Positions 9,229-17,091 of a stretch of 64,000 nt of DNA are shown here, piece by piece. Position 1 is the stretch's first letter. The number at the start of each line of letters is the position of its first letter. The notes below the pieces were generated by a model. The model was not told the origin of the DNA, searched no databases, and worked only from the letters and a program-made list of their open reading frames with translations. The translations under genes and the position numbers were made by a program. This stretch comes from Methanosaeta sp. PtaU1.Bin112. Lineage in GTDB: Archaea; Halobacteriota; Methanosarcinia; Methanotrichales; Methanotrichaceae. The stretch covers positions 33,686 through 97,685 of the forward strand of contig MVRL01000173.1 of the NCBI GenBank assembly GCA_002067705.1. The letters run 5' to 3'.

Positions 9229-9960
9229 ATGTCCGAAATCCTGCGGGAGCATTTCCAGCTCAAAGAGACCATTGTCACCATCTTCGCCAGAGAGAGTGGG
9301 CACATCGATGCTGCTAAAGGATCCATCCGGGAGCAACGCGCCCATCTGGAGGAATTCATAAGAGAGGATCCTTTCTTTCAGATAACCCTTGAGCCTTACG
9401 ATCTTGCTGCGAATGACGCCCCGGATGCTCCGGAAATTGTGAGACGGATGATTGAGAAAAGCGCTCTCTTCGGCATTGGCCCCATGTCTGCGGTTGCCGG
9501 TGCCATAGCGGGATTTTCCGTGCAGGCCATGATGGATGAGGGAGCAACCTATGCAGTGGTGGATAACGGCGGAGATATCTGCATCTTAAATGATCTGCCC
9601 ATAGTAGTAGGAATATACGCGGGCAGTTCGCCCATTCAGAACCTGGCCTTCGAGATCGCCGCCAGGAGAACGCCTTTAGGCATCTGCACCAGCTCGGGAA
9701 GCGTTGGACCGTCCATATCCTTTGGCTTTTCCGATGCCGCAGTGGCGATCTCAGAGGATGCAGCTCTGGCTGACGCTGCGGCCACGGCCCTTGGAAATGC
9801 CGTAACGGCTAAGGGGCCCTTGCAGGAGTGCTTTTCGGCGATCGACCGGCCGGGAATCGATGGCGCTCTGGCGATAAGGGGCGAAGAGATGGCGCTATGG
9901 AAGCAGCTGCCGCCACTGCGCCGGGCCCGGGTTACTGCTGAGAGGATTACCAGGGGATAG
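9229..9960 (+). CDS. UPF0280 family protein (ApbE-like)
   Basis: A 243-residue protein of the UPF0280 family, distantly related to the flavin transferase ApbE. It shows the glycine-rich segment GPMSAVAGAIAGF and VVDNGGDICI, then TSSGSVGPSISFGFSDA, which correspond to ApbE's FMN/metal-binding core. Members are frequent in methanogens and usually lie near iron-sulfur protein genes. Whether it transfers FMN is not shown. It is the last gene of the srp19 operon, six bases after hflX. Confidence 0.85.
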   Translation: MSEILREHFQLKETIVTIFARESGHIDAAKGSIREQRAHLEEFIREDPFFQITLEPYDLAANDAPDAPEIVRRMIEKSALFGIGPMSAVAGAIAGFSVQAMMDEGATYAVVDNGGDICILNDLPIVVGIYAGSSPIQNLAFEIAARRTPLGICTSSGSVGPSISFGFSDAAVAISEDAALADAAATALGNAVTAKGPLQECFSAIDRPGIDGALAIRGEEMALWKQLPPLRRARVTAERITRG

Positions 9961-10049
9961 GGAAAAATGCGAACTGGATAGAGAATGGTTAAATATTGCC
10001 CTGGGCATTTGAGAATGGGAAGAAAAAAAAGTGGTAGAAGGGCAAAGAA

Positions 10050-11237
10050 ATGATAAGACAAAAGCGGAAACAAAAGAGGCCTTTTCACGTCATGATCATC
10101 CCCACCCTGGGCTGTCCATCCAAATGCGCTTATTGCTGGAGTTCTGAGGTAGGCTCGCCCATAATGAGCATAGAGACTGTCAGGGAGATCGTAGCCTGGC
10201 TCCAGGACTTTCGCATCGACCCCGTGACATTCACGTTTCATGGAGGAGAGCCCCTTTTAGCCGGTGCGGATTTCTACCGGCAGGCTCTGCCACTTTTAAC
10301 CAAAGAGTTGCCCCAACTCGAACCTAACTTTGCTCTGCAAACCAACCTCTGGATGCTCACTCCCGAACTGGCCGATGTCCTGGCGGAATACAATATCCCA
10401 ATAGGCTCCAGTCTGGATGGGCCGCAGGAGCTGAACGATCTGCAGAGATCAGAGGGCTACTATGAGAGGACCATGCGAGGGTACAGGCTGGCCAAGGAGC
10501 ACGGCCTGCAGGTTCAGTTCATATGCACCTTTACCTGCTATTCCGAGCAGTTTAAAGAGGATATCTTCAATTTCTTCATGAGTAATGACCTGACGCTCAA
10601 GCTGCATCCGGCACTTCCCTCCCTGAGAAGCGACGAGCCGGACCGATGGGCTCTCTCTCCAGAGAAGTACGGTGAGCTGCTGGTCTATTTGCTGGACAAG
10701 TACCTGGAGAATATGGACCGGATAGAGGTAAGAAACATCAACGACTACGCAAGGTGCGTCTTCACCGGCCGGGGTACGGTCTGCACATTTGTAGACTGCA
10801 TGGAGAACACCTTTGCGGTGGGCCCGGACGGCAGCATCTATCCTTGTTATCGTTTCGTCGGAATGCCTGAGTATGTCATGGGCAATGTCCGGGACCGGCC
10901 AAGCCAGCAAGATCTGGCGCAGTCGCCTGCGGGACTGCGCATGCGTGCCTTCAAGGATTATGTGGACAGAGAATGCAAGGGCTGCAAGCACATACGCTAC
11001 TGCCGGGGAGGCTGTCCTTATAATGCCATAGCACCTACTAACGGAGAGATCAAGGGCGTTGATCCCCATTGTCTGGCCTATAAGCGGATCTTCGATGAAA
11101 TTGCGGAGCGCTTCAACCAGGAGATGATGGGGTCCATGGGCCTGGAGATGGGGCTATCAGCTAAGACGGCTTCGCCCTCAAAAGAAAACCGTCCGGCTAT
11201 CATGCCGCTGGTCCGCAAGCTGGCATCGAATCAATAG
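10050..11237 (+). CDS. Radical SAM/SPASM enzyme, probable peptide-modifying maturase
   Basis: A 395-residue radical SAM protein with CPSKCAYC near residue 28, FHGGEPLL for SAM, and a C-terminal SPASM region (CVFTGRGTVCTFVDC..., YPCYRF, CKGCKHIRYCRGGCPYN) binding two auxiliary [4Fe-4S] clusters. This is the layout of anaerobic sulfatase maturases and of enzymes that modify ribosomal peptides. A methanogen subgroup (Mhun_1560-like, from memory) is thought to act on Cys-rich peptides. I find no Cys-rich short ORF in either flank, nor a sulfatase. A TATA-like TTAAATATT at 9989-9997 and a purine-rich stretch before the ATG suggest an own promoter. Confidence 0.8.
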   Translation: MIRQKRKQKRPFHVMIIPTLGCPSKCAYCWSSEVGSPIMSIETVREIVAWLQDFRIDPVTFTFHGGEPLLAGADFYRQALPLLTKELPQLEPNFALQTNLWMLTPELADVLAEYNIPIGSSLDGPQELNDLQRSEGYYERTMRGYRLAKEHGLQVQFICTFTCYSEQFKEDIFNFFMSNDLTLKLHPALPSLRSDEPDRWALSPEKYGELLVYLLDKYLENMDRIEVRNINDYARCVFTGRGTVCTFVDCMENTFAVGPDGSIYPCYRFVGMPEYVMGNVRDRPSQQDLAQSPAGLRMRAFKDYVDRECKGCKHIRYCRGGCPYNAIAPTNGEIKGVDPHCLAYKRIFDEIAERFNQEMMGSMGLEMGLSAKTASPSKENRPAIMPLVRKLASNQ

Positions 11238-11359
11238 GGACGCATGATTGTGCATCTCACTTTATGAAATGACACTATATGCGTCACGAATGACTATTTT
11301 TGGTGATTGGTGTATTAATTAAGAATCAATTTAGATAATTCGGTTGATAGTAGTAACAC

Positions 11360-11370
11360 TTAAATATTTA
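11360..11370 (+). promoter_or_regulatory. TATA box of the metal-binding protein gene
   Basis: TTAAATATTTA lies with its centre 24 bases upstream of the ATG at 11389, the spacing expected between an archaeal TATA box and a transcription start. The mRNA would therefore be leaderless or nearly so. Confidence 0.5.
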
Positions 11371-11388
11371 GTATTACTAGCGGTAATT

Positions 11389-12267
11389 ATGAATAATCAA
11401 TTATCCAATATAGCCAAACTGTTGCTAGCGATCTTTCTGATTGTTCCTGCTTGTGCGCAGGCGGAAGGGCCAGTGCTCAAGATAGTGTGCACTACCAGTG
11501 TATTGATGGACCCGGCGACTTACATCGGCGGCGATAAGGTACAGGCGATCTCCATCGCCGACCCGACTCTCTGTCCTCACCTGCAGACAGACATAATTCC
11601 CAATCGGATTCAACTCAACATGGATTTCATAAAAGACGCCGACATGTTCATGGCGTACAACGACAGCAATGATCAGAAATATAACATTCCAGCGGTTAAT
11701 GATTTCATGAAGGCCAACAAATACAAAGACTTTGAATGGAATACTATCTCCAACCCATCCCGAGGATGGAACACACCGACCAACTCCAAGCTGCTGGCTG
11801 CTGAAGTAGAAGGGTGGCTCGAAGAGAAAGACCCGGCCAACAAGACATATTATGAGCAGCGCTACAATGATTATGCAAAGAGCTTTGACGCTATCGAGCC
11901 CACAGAGTCTGAGAAGAAGCAGCTAAACAAGACCTCTGTCATCGTCATGCTCTGGCAAAGAGATCCTGTGCAAAACTGGCTGGGCATGAAGGTGGTCAAT
12001 TTCTTCGCTCCCGAGTTTGCTATGAATGGAACGAAAACGGCTGCCAAGATAGTAGATGATATTAACGCCAACCCGGATAAATATCGAAACGTTACCTATA
12101 TCATCGAGAATATGCAGTCCGGAGAGCTGGCCAAGGGCATAGAAGAGTCGCTGAAGGACAAGGGTATCAATGCCACGCGGGTCATATTCACCAATTTCCC
12201 AGGATCTGTAACTCAGGCCAATACCATGGCAGAGGTGCTGAATTACAACAAAGGGCTTGTTCTCTGA
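11389..12267 (+). CDS. Metal-type ABC transporter substrate-binding protein (TroA/ZnuA superfamily-like)
   Basis: A 292-residue secreted protein. The N-terminal hydrophobic signal (KLLLAIFLIVPACAQA) is followed by a TroA-like fold: the strand KIVCTTSVLMDPATYIGGDKV, a CPHLQTD segment where ZnuA-type proteins place a metal His, and LNMDFIKDADMFMAYN. It probably binds a metal ion or metal chelate outside the membrane. No ATPase or permease gene is adjacent, so it is an orphan receptor or uses a transporter elsewhere. VPAC in the signal is close to a lipobox but not a good one. The start is the ATG at 11389, not the upstream one, because of the TATA spacing. Confidence 0.7.
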   Translation: MNNQLSNIAKLLLAIFLIVPACAQAEGPVLKIVCTTSVLMDPATYIGGDKVQAISIADPTLCPHLQTDIIPNRIQLNMDFIKDADMFMAYNDSNDQKYNIPAVNDFMKANKYKDFEWNTISNPSRGWNTPTNSKLLAAEVEGWLEEKDPANKTYYEQRYNDYAKSFDAIEPTESEKKQLNKTSVIVMLWQRDPVQNWLGMKVVNFFAPEFAMNGTKTAAKIVDDINANPDKYRNVTYIIENMQSGELAKGIEESLKDKGINATRVIFTNFPGSVTQANTMAEVLNYNKGLVL

Positions 12268-12670
12268 GCGTCTTGTCTCTATTTGCGGATGAATATGCAT
12301 TGGCCTCAGCCCTATCCGAGAGAGGTTCGTTAAGGGCGGCTCGTTTGATGGCTTGGTGCCGACCATCGGCTCTAAGCCCAATTCAAATGCATGCGATTCA
12401 TGCGTGCAATTCATCCATGTTTTCAGAGGCGATTTGCTTGATAATGTGTTGCAAGAAAGCACTCCTGGTAAACTTATCAGCATTGCTGGGTTGGGTTGGA
12501 GGCGGCAATCGCGCATAATTCACACCAATTTTTGGCTAATGAGCTCTTAAGATGATGATTATTGTGCAGCTTGGTGGTGCGTGCCGTTTACACATAGCGG
12601 TTTGACGGTTTTGCGTGTGATCAAACATAAAAAAGTTAACACGCATTAAACTTAACTCTAGTAAAATGTT
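12268..12670. other. Intergenic, no gene recognised
   Basis: About 400 bp after the binding-protein gene. Short overlapping ORFs exist in both directions but none has a convincing start site, composition or motif. The last 100 bases become AT-rich leading into the palindromic promoter at 12671. Confidence 0.4.
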
Positions 12671-12698
12671 TTATAGTATAAGTGTGACAATACTATAA
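12671..12698. promoter_or_regulatory. Perfect palindromic operator overlapping a TATA box
   Basis: TTATAGTAT (12671-12679) and ATACTATAA (12690-12698) are perfect 9-bp inverted arms with a 10-nt spacer. The left arm doubles as a TATA box centred about 25 bases before the ATG at 12700. A dimeric repressor binding here would block TBP. The arms are too AT-rich for a good terminator and there is no T-run. Confidence 0.6.
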
Positions 12699-12699
12699 T

Positions 12700-12870
12700 A
12701 TGTTAATAGGAAGGATTGATGGGAACTCTAAGAAGTCCATTCGATCTGAGATACGCTACTTCGATAACGACCAGAATCCAGTCTCCCGTGACCGGGCCAC
12801 CTGGGCAGTCTTTCGAGAAGTGGACGAAAACGGAGTCCTCATCTTTGAGGCACAGGGATTCATAGATTAG
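12700..12870 (+). CDS. Small 56-residue protein, unknown, probably leaderless
   Basis: An ATG directly at the expected transcription start opens a 56-codon frame ending at TAG 12868-12870. The product begins MLIGRIDGNSKKSIRSEIR and is mixed charged with one Trp and a hydrophobic C-terminal strand (GVLIFEAQGFID). No Cys, signal peptide or obvious helix-turn-helix is seen; the fold may be a small beta-rich domain. Support is the TATA spacing, the palindromic operator and the protein-like composition. I know no family for it. Confidence 0.55.
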   Translation: MLIGRIDGNSKKSIRSEIRYFDNDQNPVSRDRATWAVFREVDENGVLIFEAQGFID

Positions 12871-12950
12871 CGAATGTCCTGAACAGAACATAATACCTTT
12901 TTTGATAACTACAATTTTTTTTGTCTACCACTCATCTAGGCTAATAAGCA

Positions 12951-13378
12951 TGTGAACTACCGCGCCCTGATGGGCCGGGCTTGCATGCCGCGTCTTCTTT
13001 TTTCGCAGTCATGCCTCTCTGGCATCGGCGCTGCGTTTTGCGGGAATTTTCAGAATCCGCTACATTGGCCAAACTTGCGCCAGGTTCGCTATTCAGAGGT
13101 TCGAATCTCATCGAACAGGTTCGGGGTGTTCCTCCCACAACATGGAATATTCTAGCGAATCCGAATTCTCCCCCCGGGAAAAGTGGCGGATCATCCAAGT
13201 AGCACTTGAATTCCTCATGGAATCGTATCTTGACTATGGAAGGATACGTAATTAGATATCCAATTGAAAATATAATTGATCTTTGCAGAGCGAAAGTAAT
13301 CAGGGCAGAGGGCTTTTGCTTTCAGCCGTTGCGGCTATTGCAGCAACTCCCACAAATTCTGCGAAAGTTAGCGAGATC
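12951..13378 (+). repeat. Diverged dispersed repeat, copy 2
   Basis: Block A (12951-12980) and block B (13307-13378) match the two blocks at 1577-1714 in order and strand. Block B reads GLLLSAVAAIAATP..SAKVSEI in the frame used by copy 1, so the similarity is also at protein level. About 330 bp of unrelated-looking DNA separates the blocks here. No intact ORF spans them; both copies look like relics. Confidence 0.5.
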
Positions 13379-13871
13379 ACCTTGATAGATGGGGGCTTGC
13401 CGCGGTCTCTACATCTCGACGAGACTCTCGATGCCCTGCAGCCAATGAAATTCGTCCTTCGCAATCCTGCAAGTTAAATCCTCGCGACATTTGTCACCCC
13501 GATTTCTGGGCCCCATGAAGAGGAAGGGAGACAAAATTTGTGTCACCACGAAAATAACATAATTAGCGCAATAGCCGAAAGATTTATAGCATGTAAAGCA
13601 AAGCTAACTGTTGGGCTCAGATCCCTACTGCTATCCCTCCCAGGTGGCACGGGCATTTGAGCCTTATTTCATGCATCTTGGATTTTTATGCATTTAGGTA
13701 CCAATTAAGTACCATTAAGCAAATCTCAGACAATTGCTTACAACTTGATCCTATATATTTTCCACGGTTAAATTGCCAGTCTTTTCTATGAAATATAATG
13801 TTAAGAAACATTTGTCCATATTTATGATACTGATTATACATAATATTTATCATAGTGGATTTCATATCGAA
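13379..13871. other. Intergenic, no gene recognised
   Basis: Sequence after the repeat copy is AT-rich toward its right end. A TATA-like TATTTATCATAG near 13845 could drive the DUF1003 remnant starting at 13872. Otherwise nothing is supported. Confidence 0.4.
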
Positions 13872-14258
13872 ATGAAAACCGAAGCCAATCCCCACGTTGG
13901 CCAAAACACTCCCCCTCAATCCCACAGAGAGAACTGCCTTATGATGCGCGTCGAAAAGTGCAGCATTCGCGATTCAATCTTCCAGCTGAGTGATATAGAC
14001 CCCGGCCCATCAAGTCGAGGAGAGAAGTTTGCAGATTGGATTTACGAGAACCTGGGTTCATGGAGATTCATACTTGTGCAATCGATTCTTGTGGCATTCT
14101 GGGTGATACTCAATGCAACAGCCTATGTGCAAACCTGGGACCCTTATCCGTTTATCTTCATGAACGTGATCATCTCATTGCAGTCTGCCTATACCGTATC
14201 CCTAAAGTCGATATGCTTGGTTCGGGGAATGGATCAGAAAACCCGAACACCTTCGTGA
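13872..14258 (+). pseudogene. DUF1003 membrane protein, C-terminally degraded
   Basis: The 128-codon frame from the ATG at 13872 contains the DUF1003 core: ADWIYENLGSWRFILVQ, a first membrane segment ending WVILNATAY, then WDPYPFIFMNVIISLQSAYT, which starts the second. In intact members this continues into APxIMMSQNRQ and a charged tail of 40 or more residues. Here the frame goes to VSLKSICLVRGMDQKTR and stops. The GMDQKTR tail resembles the family's NRMDQKDR-like stretch, so small indels have probably scrambled the end. Also possible is a functional short variant. Confidence 0.6.
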
Positions 14259-14350
14259 CTGGACATTGAATCCAGCCTTTGACGGGCTTTGCAAACCCCG
14301 CAAAAGAGGCAGACAATATCCTGCACTCACACGCCTGCCCGGCCCACCGC

Positions 14351-14821
14351 TTATAAATCACGGCCCTTGCCTTCGCTCCTTCCCACCTCCTCCGCAGCAA
14401 AGGCCACGCCCCGCCGCGTGAGCTCCGCCAGCAGCTCCTCCATGAAAACCCCCCGCCCGCCCACATGCGCGTGCTCGGCGGCGCACGGGCGCCCTCCGGT
14501 GTAGCCACTACTAGTAATAGTAACGCCGCAGCTGGGGCTGCCTGCCAGGCCCACAATGCGCAGGCTCGCGCCCTGCCGAGCCAGCATCTCCAGGAGATCT
14601 GCATGCGACTTTATGAGAGCACGGCAGAAGCGGCGGAACTGGGGTACATCGAGCTGATTTCGGGTTACAGCCCAGCGGGAGAGGCCCAGGTAGAGGGCCT
14701 CCGGGCAGGGCAGCTGAACCGTGTAGCCCTCGGGCTGAAAGGCAACGGGCGCAAGCCCCCTCACCCGAGTCAGCGGGTTGAGCAGGCAATGGGCGACGAC
14801 CGTTACCGAGGATGACATCAT
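14351..14821 (-). CDS. TudS/DUF523-like iron-sulfur protein
   Basis: A protein of about 156 residues with three cysteine motifs in the arrangement of the TudS (DUF523) family: AHCLLNP near the N-terminus, LPCPEA in the middle and SPSCGV near residue 100. In TudS these three cysteines hold a [4Fe-4S] cluster used to remove sulfur from thiouracil. Substrate and reaction here are unproven. The start overlaps the preceding stop as ATGA (14821-14818), so it is translationally coupled to the PH-domain gene. It is the last gene of the purP operon. Confidence 0.7.
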   Translation of the reverse strand: MMSSSVTVVAHCLLNPLTRVRGLAPVAFQPEGYTVQLPCPEALYLGLSRWAVTRNQLDVPQFRRFCRALIKSHADLLEMLARQGASLRIVGLAGSPSCGVTITSSGYTGGRPCAAEHAHVGGRGVFMEELLAELTRRGVAFAAEEVGRSEGKGRDL

Positions 14822-15234
14822 TTCTTCCACTGCTTGTTCTTGAGATAATGGTAGAACCTGATGCCTTCCATGTCATCGTAAAAGATGATGCTCTCCGCTC
14901 GCTCCCCCACCTTGATCTTCAGAGTGTTGTTGTGAAACTCGTCCACGTACTGCACATCATCGATTACGTCCAGGGGCACAGTCTGGACGCTATCCCATGC
15001 CAATCCGGGCCTGACAAAATGCACATTTTTATCGGTTGTCACCAGATAGCCCAGGATCTTGTCCATCATGCCCATCCTGGCAATGGCCAGCATCTCCTTG
15101 GACGCTCTGCTCTCCAGGATGGCGGGAGCAATCTGCACCAGCGTCTCCCCTGCCGCAGCCAGCTTCTTGGCGGTGCGGGCGAGCTTTTTGGGAACCTCAA
15201 TACCCAGCGTGCCTGCATCAATCGTCTGGGTCAT
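14818..15234 (-). CDS. Bacterial-type PH domain protein
   Basis: A 138-residue soluble protein. Residues about 60-130 (GYLVTTDKNVHFVRPG, IPLDVIDD-like, NNTLKIKVG, a C-terminal helix ending YHYLKNKQWKK) match the bacterial PH domain seen in YokE/SHOCT-type proteins: a beta barrel closed by a helix. The N-terminal 50 residues are helical (PKKLARTAKKLAAAG). Its function is unknown. The ATG overlaps the purP stop by one base (TGATG) and its own stop overlaps the TudS-like start. Confidence 0.65.
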   Translation of the reverse strand: MTQTIDAGTLGIEVPKKLARTAKKLAAAGETLVQIAPAILESRASKEMLAIARMGMMDKILGYLVTTDKNVHFVRPGLAWDSVQTVPLDVIDDVQYVDEFHNNTLKIKVGERAESIIFYDDMEGIRFYHYLKNKQWKK

Positions 15235-16376
15235 CAGGTCACTATCTTCTCCAGGCAGTCATTCTCGATGGCTATTCGTACCTCGCGCGCCAGCCTGCGG
15301 CCAGTGGACATGTTGGTGCGCCAGAGGGCATTTCCGTAGGGATGGCCTACGGCCATATGCACATTGGTCCCGCCGCCGATGCGCGGAGCGACATCGTAGA
15401 TGTAGAAGTTCAGGTCTTTGTCCACACAGGTCTGCAGACAGAATGGGCCGATGATGCCAGGAGAATAGTACTCCTGCGTCGCTGCTACATACTTCTCAGC
15501 GAGTATGAAGGCCTTCTCCAGGAGCGACTCACGCAGGGTTGCAGAGTTGTGGCCGCAGACGGTGTACTCGGGGTTGATCTGCCTATCGTTGAGGGTGAGC
15601 TGCTGGGGCGCAGGTAGCCGGCAGTGCCCATCAAGAGAGGTCTCGAAGCGCCAGTCTATGCCGATCAGCTCGATCTGCTCGCTGATGGGCGAATAGAAGA
15701 AGTCCAGATTGAAGACCGGCCCGATCACATACCGCTCAATTCTGGCCAGCTCAATTCCGTCCTGATCGATCACATTCTGGCGGAGGAGCTGATCTGCCTT
15801 CTGGCAGTACTCTTCATAGGAGGCGGCAGTGAAAAAACCTCTCTCCAGGGTCTTTACCGCATGAGGCAGCTTGACCATAACCAGCTCTTTGATATCCTCC
15901 GCCTCGACCGGCTCTGGGAACGGCAGCCCCGCCTTCTCCAGTATCCAGTAATAATCCCTCTTATCCCCGCGCTCCTCAGAGCGAAGCAAGTTCCGAGAAC
16001 CGAGAAGAGGAATCTGAAATTGGTCTTCAACGGCATCGATGCCGCAGTAAGAGGTAAACGATCGGTTGGGCACAAAAAGGGTATTTTTGTCCTTGAGAAG
16101 ATCCTGATTCTCCTGCTCCAGAATCTGAGAGAACTTCTTGAGCATCAGAACCTCGTCTATCATGCCGCTTATGATTCTGCCAGATTTGTCCCTACCGGCG
16201 CGGAAGTACTTGACATAAGGCTTCTCCCGCCCCTCCTGGCACACCGCCAGCGTCCGGAAATTCTCCTCTACTGCGCCGTCTGCCGTATCCAGGGCAGAAT
16301 GGGATGCAATCATCCCGATTCGCAGATCATCGAGGTCGTATCCCCTCAAGACCTCTAATACCTTGCTGCGATCCAT
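15234..16376 (-). CDS. purP: PurP-family formate-dependent AICAR ligase
   Basis: ATP-grasp enzyme that in archaea formylates AICAR with free formate and ATP to give FAICAR in purine synthesis. The 380-residue protein has the PurP N-terminal domain (GMIASHSALDTADGA), the ATP-grasp nucleotide region (LPHAVKTLERGFFTA) and the C-terminal APRIGGGTNVHM metal/phosphate site. Methanogens often hold several PurP paralogues, so this may not be the main FAICAR synthetase. The start at 16376 has GAGGTG about ten bases upstream. It leads an operon with the PH-domain and TudS-like genes, both overlapping by one to four bases. Confidence 0.88.
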   Translation of the reverse strand: MDRSKVLEVLRGYDLDDLRIGMIASHSALDTADGAVEENFRTLAVCQEGREKPYVKYFRAGRDKSGRIISGMIDEVLMLKKFSQILEQENQDLLKDKNTLFVPNRSFTSYCGIDAVEDQFQIPLLGSRNLLRSEERGDKRDYYWILEKAGLPFPEPVEAEDIKELVMVKLPHAVKTLERGFFTAASYEEYCQKADQLLRQNVIDQDGIELARIERYVIGPVFNLDFFYSPISEQIELIGIDWRFETSLDGHCRLPAPQQLTLNDRQINPEYTVCGHNSATLRESLLEKAFILAEKYVAATQEYYSPGIIGPFCLQTCVDKDLNFYIYDVAPRIGGGTNVHMAVGHPYGNALWRTNMSTGRRLAREVRIAIENDCLEKIVT

Positions 16377-16433
16377 CAAGTCAGAGCACCTCAAAATAAT
16401 TGTGTTGTCCTCTCATATTTCCATCCCGATTTA

Positions 16434-16928
16434 TCAAGATGACCCCCACCTTAGCCAGCAGTCCGCTTTAGCCGCATCTACCGTTAAAGCGGCGCGCTCA
16501 TGGAAGGCACAGCCATCAACCTGCACGAATTCCATCCACTGGAAGCCTGGCAGAACCTTGGCCACTCCTTTTGCAGTTATAGTTCCTTTGCTCATACCCG
16601 CGCCAGGCAGATAAGCGATTGCCGCGATGAAGGCTGCGCCGCCCGGCCTGGCGGCGGTTAAAGGAGCGCCCGCATTTCCAGAAAAGCCGACGCGCCTTCT
16701 GCTGCTAAGCTGATCCCCCAGATGTGCCCCCGCGATTCTACCGATACCGTTCATTGCAGCGCGCAAGCTGCGCCACGGACCGCGATGCACGCTGTTCAGT
16801 TGGCATCCCATCCTCCCGGAGTCCCGGCGGCCGCGATGATGAGCTTTCCTCCCCGCGACCCCCCTCCGGCCAAAGGTCGCAGAAGCGCCTCTTTCACCAT
16901 CATGACCTGCAGAGACCTTCGCTGACAA
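16434..16928 (-). CDS. Hypothetical ORF, possibly a relic
   Basis: A 164-codon open frame in a G+C-rich 700-bp gap between purP and leuD. The C-terminal half (residues about 70-155) looks protein-like, with small hydrophobic runs (AAFIAAIAYLPG) and a MEFVQVDGCAFHERA segment; the N-terminal half is Arg/Gly-rich and less convincing. Another frame at 16818-16895 reads a protein-like peptide (KLIIAAAGTPGGWDAN), so a frameshifted gene is possible. I recognise no family. Confidence 0.25.
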   Translation of the reverse strand: MSAKVSAGHDGERGASATFGRRGVAGRKAHHRGRRDSGRMGCQLNSVHRGPWRSLRAAMNGIGRIAGAHLGDQLSSRRRVGFSGNAGAPLTAARPGGAAFIAAIAYLPGAGMSKGTITAKGVAKVLPGFQWMEFVQVDGCAFHERAALTVDAAKADCWLRWGSS

Positions 16929-17091
16929 TTTGCATCATCCGACTGATCAGGCACCCATTTCCTTCGCCGATAATAAAATGTGCTGTTGTTGATTTATTAT
17001 TTTTAAACGGTAATTTTGAAAGTGTCTTCTCAGCATTTTTTCGTGCATTACTTTAATATATCTAATTCTCAGGAGAATATAGCCAACCGAT

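Noticed and set aside
9636..10241. Long minus-strand ORF (201 codons) opposite UPF0280 and the radical SAM gene
   Set aside because: It spans two well-supported genes on the other strand and the intergenic promoter, and has no motif; it is a shadow of those genes.
11239..11285. GACGCAT / ATGCGTC inverted repeat after the SPASM gene as a terminator
   Set aside because: The arms are only 7 bp with a 33-nt loop and there is no T-run immediately after, so the evidence is too weak.
13080..13130. tRNA T-arm-like sequence GGTTCGAATC
   Set aside because: No acceptor, D or anticodon arm can be built around it; chance resemblance.
12941..13198. 85-codon minus-strand ORF over repeat copy 2
   Set aside because: Runs through the repeat and unrelated DNA on the opposite strand from its coding-like frame; no family resemblance.
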